Source: Chromatiales bacterium
GTDB taxonomy: Bacteria > Pseudomonadota > Gammaproteobacteria > UBA6429 > Thiohalophilaceae
DNA length: 64,000 nt
Assembly: GCA_026984045.1 (NCBI GenBank)
Contig: JALSSV010000029.1
Span: 1-64,000, forward strand
Direction: 5' to 3'
Positions 58,449 to 64,000 of the stretch are shown in pieces. A program made the translations under genes and the position numbers. How positions within the stretch are numbered: the stretch's first letter is position 1; every line of letters begins with the position of its first letter. Under the pieces are notes generated by a model, which saw only the letters and a list, made by a program, of their open reading frames with translations, was not told the origin of the DNA and ran no database searches.

Positions 58449-59797
58449 CTGTGCGGGGGCAGTTTCACGGTCAGTTCCGCGCCGCCGAGGGGGCTGTCGC
58501 CGATGTGCAGTTCGCCGCCGTAGAGCAGCACGATCTCCTGCACCATGGCCAGGCCGAGGCCGTGGCCTTCCACCCGGGTGTCGGCGCGGCGGCCGCGTTC
58601 GCGCACGGCGGCCTTCTGTGGGTCGGGGATGCCGGGGCCGTCGTCTTCCACGCGGACCACGATGGCGTCGCCTTCCCGGGCGGCGCGGATCCGGATGCGC
58701 CGCTCGGCCCACTTGAAGGCGTTGTCCAGCAGGTTGCCGAACAGCTCCAGCAGATCGCCGGTTTCCATGGCGATGGCCAGTTCGGCGGGGATCTGCAGTT
58801 CCACCTCGCGCCGGGCCTCGCCGTGGACCTTGCCCAGGGTCTGCAGGAGCCGTTCGAGTTGCGGTCGCAGGGGAACGGGAGCCGGGTTGGCCCGGGCGGC
58901 GGTGGCCGCCCGTTGCAGCTGGTAGTCGATGATCTCGCGGATCCGCTGCACGGCCTCGCGGGCTTCGGCCGGGTCGCGGCGGGCCGGCTCGTCGATGGCG
59001 TTGGCGAGGATGGCCAGGGGCGTCTTGAGGCTGTGGGCGAGGTTGCCCAGGGCGTCGCGGTAGCGTTCGACCTGCCGCCGGTTGTGTTTGAGCAGGGCGT
59101 CGATGCGATCGGTGAGCTGTTGCAGTTCGGGCGGATAGGGGCCGGGCAGGGCATCGATTTGCCCCTGTTCGATGCGGTGCAGATCGGCGCTCACCCGGCG
59201 CAGCGGACGCAGTCCCCAGCGCAGCACCCCGGCCTGCACCAGCAACAGCAGCACGGCGGCGCCGCCCAGCCAGCCCCACAGGGTGCGGCGAAAGTCGTCC
59301 CGGCGCGCCAGCCAGGGGGTGCGATCCTCGAGCAGGCGGATCCGCAGATCGGTGGTGCGCCCGCCGTCGCCTTCCCAGCGCACCGTATAGTGCAGGGCCA
59401 GATGGGGACGCCCTTCCAGCTTGCGCGTGACGAAGCGCGGTTCGCCGGGCGGGGAGGGGGACGCGGCGGGCAGCCTGAGGCCGAGCAGGGAGGGCGTGCG
59501 CAGCCGCACCTTGCCGTGCGCATCCTCCACCTGCGCATACAGGCCCGAGGCGGGCCGGCCGTAGCGCGGATCGGGCAGCGGGCGGACGAAACGGGGCTGG
59601 CCGTTCGCATCCACGTCGAGGATGGCCAGCAGGGCGTAGAGGCGATCCTGCAGCCGTTCCCGCTGGGCCGTTTCGAGGCTCTGGCGGAAGGCCCGGTCGA
59701 GCGCCAGGCCGGTCAGGGCCACGAACACCAGCAGCACCGCGAGGGCGGCCAGCAACAGGCGGGCCTGCAGGGAGAGGCGCCGGGCGGCCGGTTTCAC
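58445..59797 (-). CDS. PhoQ-like sensor histidine kinase
   Basis: A 450-residue kinase: two transmembrane helices (about 11-32 and 175-196), a periplasmic PhoQ-like sensor of about 140 residues, HAMP, HisKA with NLAHSLKTPLAILANA, and HATPase with NLLDNAFKWA, EDDGPGI and HGLGLAMVQEI. It lacks the acidic patch of E. coli PhoQ. The start overlaps the response regulator stop by four bases, so it is the partner kinase. Confidence 0.9.
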   Translation of the reverse strand: MKPAARRLSLQARLLLAALAVLLVFVALTGLALDRAFRQSLETAQRERLQDRLYALLAILDVDANGQPRFVRPLPDPRYGRPASGLYAQVEDAHGKVRLRTPSLLGLRLPAASPSPPGEPRFVTRKLEGRPHLALHYTVRWEGDGGRTTDLRIRLLEDRTPWLARRDDFRRTLWGWLGGAAVLLLLVQAGVLRWGLRPLRRVSADLHRIEQGQIDALPGPYPPELQQLTDRIDALLKHNRRQVERYRDALGNLAHSLKTPLAILANAIDEPARRDPAEAREAVQRIREIIDYQLQRAATAARANPAPVPLRPQLERLLQTLGKVHGEARREVELQIPAELAIAMETGDLLELFGNLLDNAFKWAERRIRIRAAREGDAIVVRVEDDGPGIPDPQKAAVRERGRRADTRVEGHGLGLAMVQEIVLLYGGELHIGDSPLGGAELTVKLPPHR

Positions 59798-60486
59798 CTG
59801 GCGGGGTGTCCTTGCGTGGCGCAGGCCCAGCGGTAGCCGCGGCCGCGCAGCGTTTCGATGGGTTGCCAGGCGCCGTCGGGGTCGAGTTTGCGGCGCAGGC
59901 GGCGGACGAAGACCTCGATCACGTTGCTGTCGCGGTCGTAGTCCTGGGCGTAGAGGTGTTCGGTCAGCTCGGTCTTGGAGATCACCTCGCCGGCGTGCAG
60001 CACCAGGTATTCGAGCAGGCGGTATTCGTAGGCGGTGAGTTCCACTTCCCGGCCTTCCAGGGTCACGCGCTGCCGGCGGGGGTCGAGGGCCAGCGGCCCG
60101 CTGTGGATCACGGGGCGGGCCTGGCCGGCGGCGCGGCGCAGGAGGGCGCGGATCCGGGCCAGCAGTTCCTCGGGATGGAAGGGCTTGACCAGGTAGTCGT
60201 CGGCCCCGGCCTCGAGGCCCTCCACCTTTTCTTCCCAGCGACCCCGGGCGGTGAGGATGAGCACGGGAAAGTCCCGGCCGGCCGAGCGCCAGGCGCGGAT
60301 CACTTCGATGCCGTCCTTCTCCGGCAGACCCAGATCCACCACCGCCAGATCGAAGGGGATCTCCTCCCCCAGGTACTGGCCCTCGCGGCCGTCGGCGGCG
60401 CTGTCCACGGCGAAGCCGGCCTCGGCGAGCATGGCGCGCAACGGTTCGCGCAGGGCGTCTTCGTCCTCCAGGATCAGCAGGCGCAT
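59794..60486 (-). CDS. OmpR/PhoP-family response regulator
   Basis: A 230-residue two-domain regulator. The receiver has the acidic pair (LEDED), the phospho-Asp in AVVDLGLPEKDG, Thr in LTARGRW and Lys in VKPFHPEE. The DNA-binding winged helix is ELTAYEYRLLEYLVLHAGEVISKTELTEHLYAQDYDRDSNVIEVFVRRLRRKL. It most resembles PhoP/QseB-type regulators and should bind direct repeats with 11-bp spacing. Such a repeat (61352-61370) lies before the first gene of this operon. One base separates it from the PepSY gene. Confidence 0.92.
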   Translation of the reverse strand: MRLLILEDEDALREPLRAMLAEAGFAVDSAADGREGQYLGEEIPFDLAVVDLGLPEKDGIEVIRAWRSAGRDFPVLILTARGRWEEKVEGLEAGADDYLVKPFHPEELLARIRALLRRAAGQARPVIHSGPLALDPRRQRVTLEGREVELTAYEYRLLEYLVLHAGEVISKTELTEHLYAQDYDRDSNVIEVFVRRLRRKLDPDGAWQPIETLRGRGYRWACATQGHPAR

Positions 60487-60487
60487 G

Positions 60488-60754
60488 TCACTTCGCCGGG
60501 ACGCGGAAGATCTTCACGTGGCCGTTGGGCAGCAAGACCTTGATGCGGTGGACCCGCTTGCCATGGCGGGTGACGGTCTCGGCGCTGAGGATCCGGCCGC
60601 CGGTCTGCTTGCGGATCCGGGCCACCGCCGCATCCAGGCTTTCGCCCTGCTGGCGGGCCACTCGCAGCAGTCCACCGGCCCCGACCGGGGCGGCTGCGGC
60701 CGGCAAGGCCGGAAGCAGGACGAACAGGGCGGCGAGCAGCAGGGTACGGGGCAT
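60488..60754 (-). CDS. small secreted PepSY-domain protein
   Basis: An 88-residue protein with a signal peptide (MPRTLLLAALFVLLPALPAAA) and a PepSY-like module (LDAAVARIRKQTGGRILSAETVTRHGKRVHRIKVLLPNGHVKIFRV). PepSY proteins are often paired with PhoPQ-like systems and are thought to influence sensing or proteolysis in the periplasm. The start was chosen at the ATG immediately before the signal peptide. Confidence 0.82.
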   Translation of the reverse strand: MPRTLLLAALFVLLPALPAAAAPVGAGGLLRVARQQGESLDAAVARIRKQTGGRILSAETVTRHGKRVHRIKVLLPNGHVKIFRVPAK

Positions 60755-60811
60755 GGTCAGGACTGGCGAAGCGCGATTTGCGCACAAGCATACCGGCCCA
60801 CCGGCGGTTTG

Positions 60812-61303
60812 TCAGTGTCGGCTCAGCTCGTAACCGACCACCGAGCCGATGAACAGCCCGGCCGTGGCGGCGGTGGCATCGCCGTCGCCCAGTTGGTTGC
60901 CCAGCAGGCCGCCGATCACGCCGCCCCCGATGATGGGGAGGGGATCCACGCCGGTCCGGACGCCCTGCATTGTGCAGCGAGGATACGGCCGATGCCCGTG
61001 GGGATGGGGGACGTGGCCATGCGGGCGGTATGCCGGCAGAGAATGGAGGTGACGAGCCTGAGGCCAGGCGGCCCGGCGATGGGCCCACCGCCACTCGCGG
61101 ATGGCCCGGCGTTTGCCCCGCCGCTCGGCCCGTTCCAGCCGGCGCCAGGTCTTGCGCCAGGCATGATGCGCCACGCGCCGTTCCTGCCCGAGGTACCGAC
61201 CGCCGTCGTGCCAGTGGCGCTCCGAGTGATGGTCGTCGGCCAGCGCCGGCGTGGTGATGGTCAGCAGGCCCGAAAGCACGGTGGTGACGAAAAGGCGTGA
61301 CAT
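60812..61303 (-). CDS. periplasmic protein with glycine-zipper 2TM domain
   Basis: A 163-residue protein. It starts with a signal peptide (MSRLFVTTVLSGLLTITTPALA), followed by a His/Arg/Trp-rich middle (HHSERHWHDGGRYLGQERR... about 22-105) and a C-terminal glycine zipper (IIGGGVIGGLLGNQLGDGDATAATAGLFIGSVVGYEL), the Rick_17kDa_Anti-type segment. Such proteins sit at the outer membrane or periplasm. RBS GGAGG precedes the ATG. The His-rich part might bind metals. It is the first gene of the operon with PepSY and the two-component system. Confidence 0.8.
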   Translation of the reverse strand: MSRLFVTTVLSGLLTITTPALADDHHSERHWHDGGRYLGQERRVAHHAWRKTWRRLERAERRGKRRAIREWRWAHRRAAWPQARHLHSLPAYRPHGHVPHPHGHRPYPRCTMQGVRTGVDPLPIIGGGVIGGLLGNQLGDGDATAATAGLFIGSVVGYELSRH

Positions 61304-61351
61304 GGTGGCCTCCGATGGCTTGTGGATTCGGGAGGCAGCATGGCATCTCGG

Positions 61352-61370
61352 GGCTGAACGAGGGCTGAAC
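61352..61370 (-). promoter_or_regulatory. 11-bp-period direct repeat, candidate response-regulator box
   Basis: On the minus strand GTTCAGCC-CTC-GTTCAGCC repeats with an 11-bp period, the spacing used by PhoP/OmpR-family regulators. CATGCT lies 11 bases after the second GTTCAG and could be the -10. It is located about 50-65 bases before the glycine-zipper gene, first gene of the operon that encodes the regulator itself. Confidence 0.5.
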
Positions 61371-61523
61371 CACTTTGGGACGGTGTTGCTCTTTTCCCCA
61401 CGGAGGAAATACGGCCTGCGAGATGGATGGGGCGTCGGCATGTCGCCCCGCCGGAGGGGGCTTCAATCTCCGGGGCAGGGCGGCCGACCGTGGAGTGAGG
61501 CGGCAATGCCCATGGGGCGTCGT

Positions 61524-62501
61524 TCACCCCCCCGTCATGGACATGAAGCGCACCACCTGCCCCGGTTTCTCCCGGAACTCGTGGCGCTCGGGCTTGCGGG
61601 CGATGGCGGCGCGGAGGTGATCCTCCAGTTCCGTGTCGCTGATCCCGGCACGCAGCAGGGGGCGCAGCGGGTACTGATCGTCCTGGCCCAGGCACAGATA
61701 GAGGGTGCCATCGGCGGACAGGCGTACCCGGTTACAGGTTTCGCAGAAGTGCTGGGAGAGGGGGGTGATGAAACCGATGCGCAGATCGGTGCCGGCCACC
61801 TGCACGTAGCGGGCCGGCCCGCCGCCGGGCATGGTGCCAGGCAGCAGCTCGTAACGTTCGGCGAGGCGGCGCTTGATGGTCTGCAGGCTGATATAGCGAC
61901 GGCTAGCGCTCTGGCCGGTCTCGCCCATGGGCATGGTCTCGATGAAGCGCAGGGTGAAGCCGTGTTCGAGGCAGAATCCGACCATGTCTTCCACCTCGTC
62001 GTCGTTGACGCCGGCCATGACCACCATGTTGATCTTGATGGGGGCGAAGCCCTCGGCCTTCGCGGCCATCAGGCCGTCGAGCACCTTGTCGAGCTTGCCG
62101 CGGGTGATTTCCCGGAAGCGCTCGGGGCGCAGGGTGTCGAGGCTCACGTTGAGCCGCCGCACGCCGGCGGCACGCAGGGCGGCCGCTTCGCGGGCCAGAC
62201 GGGTGGCGTTGGTACTCAGAGACAGATCTTCGATGCCGGGCAGGGCCGCGAGGCGCGCGGCCAGTGCCGGCAGATCCCGGCGCACCAGCGGCTCGCCACC
62301 GGTGAGACGGATGCGGCGGGTGCCCAGCCGGCCGAAGGCGCCGATGACCCGCTCCAGCTCGTCGAAGGTCAGCCAGTCTTCCGGGGTATCGAAATCACGA
62401 AAGCCTTCCGGCATGCAGTACCGGCAACGGAGATCGCAACGGTCGGTGACCGACAGTCGGACGTATTCGATGTGGCGGCCATGGGGATCGATGAGCGACA
62501 T
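61524..62501 (-). CDS. moaA: GTP 3',8-cyclase (molybdenum cofactor synthesis)
   Basis: A 325-residue radical-SAM enzyme starting molybdopterin synthesis. The SAM cluster motif is CDLRCRYC (Cys22, Cys26, Cys29); the second cluster uses FCETCNRVRLSADGTLYLC. The C-terminal GG dipeptide (MSMTGG), essential in MoaA, is intact. Molybdopterin would serve enzymes such as nitrate reductase, fitting the denitrification genes that follow. No other moa gene is adjacent. Confidence 0.96.
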   Translation of the reverse strand: MSLIDPHGRHIEYVRLSVTDRCDLRCRYCMPEGFRDFDTPEDWLTFDELERVIGAFGRLGTRRIRLTGGEPLVRRDLPALAARLAALPGIEDLSLSTNATRLAREAAALRAAGVRRLNVSLDTLRPERFREITRGKLDKVLDGLMAAKAEGFAPIKINMVVMAGVNDDEVEDMVGFCLEHGFTLRFIETMPMGETGQSASRRYISLQTIKRRLAERYELLPGTMPGGGPARYVQVAGTDLRIGFITPLSQHFCETCNRVRLSADGTLYLCLGQDDQYPLRPLLRAGISDTELEDHLRAAIARKPERHEFREKPGQVVRFMSMTGG

Positions 62502-62529
62502 GGGTTATACCTGTGTAGAATGCTCAGGC

Positions 62530-62558
62530 ATTATAGCCCGGATCCGGCCGCGGTTCAG
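62530..62558 (-). promoter_or_regulatory. sigma70-type promoter of moaA
   Basis: On the minus strand CTGAAC (62553-62558), a 17-base spacer and a perfect TATAAT (62530-62535) precede the moaA ATG by about 29 bases. No larger leader exists that could hold a Moco riboswitch. Confidence 0.55.
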
Positions 62559-62644
62559 CGCCGCTGCAGCGTCATGCCTGCCTGCCCGGTTGTGGCGGGG
62601 AGGGACTGCAGCACGCAGAAATCCCGTGCCGGGCGTCAAGCCGG

Positions 62645-62908
62645 TCATGCGGACGGCTCCCCTGACAGGCGCTCCACGATGTCGCGGGCCGTCTTGGCAT
62701 CCGGCGTGCCCACGGCGATGATCCGGTTGGCCTGAAGCAGGGCCGGATAGGTGTTGAGCCCCAGTTCCCGGGCCAGTTGCCGGGCAATGGCATCGCTTGC
62801 GACAAGAACCTGGAGATCGACGCCGGCAGCGGCACAAGCGGCTTCCCACACCCTTTTCGCCTGCGTCGTGTCGTCCGTGTCAGGAAGAATCAGGCGTAGG
62901 GTGTTCAT
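62645..62908 (-). CDS. small thioredoxin-fold-like protein lacking CxxC
   Basis: The 87-residue product (MNTLRLILPDTDDTTQAKRVWEAACAAAGVDLQVLVASDAIARQLARELGLNTYPALLQANRIIAVGTPDA...) has a beta-alpha-beta pattern with 'NTYPALLQANRIIAVG', like the cis-Pro and following strand of glutaredoxin/thioredoxin folds. No redox Cys pair is present. It could be a thiol-independent adaptor. Divergent from dnr; the function is unknown. Confidence 0.6.
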   Translation of the reverse strand: MNTLRLILPDTDDTTQAKRVWEAACAAAGVDLQVLVASDAIARQLARELGLNTYPALLQANRIIAVGTPDAKTARDIVERLSGEPSA

Positions 62909-62945
62909 GTCGCTCCAGAGCCATCATCAGCATTCCATCATTCGG

Positions 62946-62983
62946 CAGACCGGGTGAAAAACCCCCGTTTTTCACCCGGTCTG
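62946..62983. repeat. perfect 17-bp hairpin in the dnr upstream region
   Basis: CAGACCGGGTGAAAAAC (62946-62962) and its exact complement (62967-62983) enclose a four-base loop, followed by TTTG. It lies in the divergent interval, 60 bases before the Dnr box. It might be a terminator for leftward noise or a REP-type element. Confidence 0.6.
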
Positions 62984-63042
62984 TTTGAAGGGGTCATATC
63001 CCTGCGTAAAGTCATATATACTCGCTGCCGGGACAGCCGGCT

Positions 63043-63056
63043 TTGACCCAGGTCAA
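63043..63056. promoter_or_regulatory. Dnr/FNR-type operator upstream of dnr
   Basis: TTGACCCAGGTCAA is a palindromic TTGAC-N4-GTCAA site 64 bases before the dnr start. It nearly equals the site before norC. Its half-sites are of the NNR/DNR variety (compare TTGATnnnnATCAA for FNR). Confidence 0.7.
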
Positions 63057-63120
63057 CTCGGCGTGATCTTGCAGATAACAACAACAAACAAGGGAAGGTT
63101 CCCCGTACCGGAGCGATGGA

Positions 63121-63804
63121 ATGAAACACGCAACCCTGACTCCCGAGGAGCTGCACGCCGTCTATCTGTTTTCCGGCCTCAATGAGAATCAGCTGCAGGC
63201 CATGCTGGAGACGGCCTACAGCATCGAGCTGGCCCCGCGCGAGATTCTGTTCGAGGCCGGTCAGTCGGCCGGGCACTTCTATCTGTTGCGCAGCGGCCAG
63301 ATCAAGCTGTTCTCCCTGTCCGACAGCGGCGACGAGAAGGTGGTGGAGATCATCTATCCCGGCGAGACCTTTGCCGAGGCCATCACCTTCATGACCCAGC
63401 ACAACTATCCGGTAAGTGCCGAGGCCATCTCCGCCAGCGAGGTCATCAGTTTCGACATGAACGTGTTCCGCCGGTTGCTGGAGGAGTCCCGTGAGACCTG
63501 CATGCGCCTGATGGCCGACATGAGCCGCCGCCTGCGCAAGCGCATCGCCGAAATCAACAACCTGACCCTGCACAACGCCACCTACCGGCTGGTGGTCTAT
63601 CTGCTGGAGCAGATCCCGCCGGGAGTGGTGGAACTGCCGGAGATCCACCTGGGCACCCCCAAGAGCGTGATTGCCTCACGCCTGTCCATCCAGCCCGAGA
63701 CCTTCTCCCGCATTCTCGGCAAACTGGCCCGCCAGAAACTGATCCGGGTTCACCAGAACACCATCACCCTGCTGGACGTGGACGGGCTGCGCGCCCTGCT
63801 TTGA
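63121..63804 (+). CDS. dnr: Crp/Fnr-family regulator of denitrification (Dnr-type)
   Basis: A 227-residue Crp-family protein. The N-terminal cyclic-nucleotide-like barrel (ILFEAGQSAGHFYLLRSGQIKLFSLSDSGDEKVVEIIYPGETFAEAITF) is followed by the dimerisation helix and a HTH, PKSVIASRLSIQPETFSRIL, which closely matches the DNR recognition helix (RLSIQPETFSR). There is no N-terminal Cys cluster, so it is not an Fe-S FNR; Dnr proteins sense NO through heme. It should activate norC next to it and probably itself, through the two TTGAC-N4-GTCAA boxes. Confidence 0.88.
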   Translation: MKHATLTPEELHAVYLFSGLNENQLQAMLETAYSIELAPREILFEAGQSAGHFYLLRSGQIKLFSLSDSGDEKVVEIIYPGETFAEAITFMTQHNYPVSAEAISASEVISFDMNVFRRLLEESRETCMRLMADMSRRLRKRIAEINNLTLHNATYRLVVYLLEQIPPGVVELPEIHLGTPKSVIASRLSIQPETFSRILGKLARQKLIRVHQNTITLLDVDGLRALL

Positions 63805-63834
63805 TCCCCTTCTGGACCGAATCCAGCGTCCGGC

Positions 63835-63848
63835 TTGACCTGGGTCAA
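63835..63848. promoter_or_regulatory. Dnr/FNR-type operator upstream of norC
   Basis: TTGACCTGGGTCAA lies 64 bases before the norC ATG. Centre spacing fits class II activation: GAACAT at 63871-63876, 22 bases downstream, could serve as the -10. Confidence 0.75.
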
Positions 63849-63911
63849 TGAGACCGGGCGCCGGGCTGGGGAACATGGGCCTGCATCAATCATGCACCCG
63901 GGGGGATCACC

Positions 63912-64000
63912 ATGAGCGAGAAATTCACCAAAGCGATGGCCCGCAACATCTTTTACGGTGGGGCCGTCTTCTTCTTTCTGCTGTTCCTGGCCCTGACCTT
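63912..64000 (+). CDS. norC: nitric oxide reductase subunit C, 5' end
   Basis: Only the first 29 codons are in the window: MSEKFTKAMARNIFYGGAVF followed by FFLLFLALT. This matches the NorC N-terminus (MSExFTKGMARNIYxGGxxFF) and its single membrane helix. The heme c domain lies beyond the edge. GGGGGATCACC precedes the ATG. The dnr gene and its box directly upstream support the assignment. Confidence 0.88.
   Translation, partial: MSEKFTKAMARNIFYGGAVFFFLLFLALT

Overview
The window is a dense, high-GC stretch of gammaproteobacterial chromosome with no rRNA, tRNA or CRISPR visible. Gene families point to a respiratory, probably chemolithotrophic or facultatively denitrifying gammaproteobacterium of the Chromatiales/Ectothiorhodospiraceae/Thiohalobacter type: cmoAB, a bioBFHCD operon, rimO, MSHA-type pilus genes, an A2-type cytochrome c oxidase, a cbb3 oxidase and a Dnr-norC pair. 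The lineage is an inference from gene content; no marker gene fixes the species.

Layout. 0-5.9 kb: the 3' end of a DUF1704 (QEGLA) metallopeptidase-like gene coupled to a GshB-like ATP-grasp ligase, then a rhomboid protease, a Clp-fold SDH-type membrane proteinase, a small unknown protein, an SRAP/YedK peptidase and ubiA. 6-12.5 kb: a seven-gene MSHA/type IV pilus assembly operon (mshI to mshN). 12.7-15.6 kb: a small outer-membrane-type protein, a YbaK-type deacylase, small proteins including dodecin, and comF. 15.6-20.6 kb: a tightly overlapping biotin operon (unknown membrane protein-bioB-bioF-bioH-bioC-bioD) with a clear sigma70 promoter overlapped by a BirA-like operator. 21-29.8 kb: a caa3/aa3-like A2 oxidase locus (cytochrome c, coxC, SCO, coxB, coxA, ctaB, second SCO, ctaA) with an orphan oxidase-subunit-I-like gene on the opposite strand. 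30.2-38.6 kb: ccoNOQP-ccoGHIS, the cbb3 oxidase and its assembly factors. 38.6-39.1 kb: a MITE-like element and a 33-residue membrane peptide with its own terminator.

39.3-47 kb: a VWA protein and coiled-coil partner, convergent with a Cache-HAMP histidine kinase and a PAS-GGDEF-EAL gene that carries a frameshift. 47.2-58.3 kb: uppP, a STAS-like protein, cmoA-cmoB (wobble uridine modification), a CZB chemoreceptor, rimO, cca, an NDUFA9-like epimerase, succinate-semialdehyde dehydrogenase, YbjQ and a TauE-type permease. 58.4-61.3 kb: an envelope-stress-like operon on the minus strand (glycine-zipper protein, PepSY protein, OmpR-type regulator, PhoQ-like kinase) preceded by an 11-bp-period direct repeat. 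61.5-64 kb: moaA, a thioredoxin-like small protein, dnr and the start of norC, with near-identical Dnr/FNR-type boxes before dnr and norC.

How the parts connect. Much of the window is one respiratory block: heme A synthesis (CtaB, CtaA), copper delivery (two SCO proteins, CcoI, CcoG), two terminal oxidases for high and low oxygen, and at the right edge the switch to nitric oxide reduction. The intergenic space is rich in palindromes: a REP-like family, a 336-bp inverted-repeat element, and two hairpins that share a loop sequence while their long arms are unrelated. The most interesting leads are that hairpin family, the orphan oxidase-like protein with an incomplete copper site, the unknown membrane protein heading the biotin operon, and the carboxypeptidase-like/ATP-grasp pair at the left edge.
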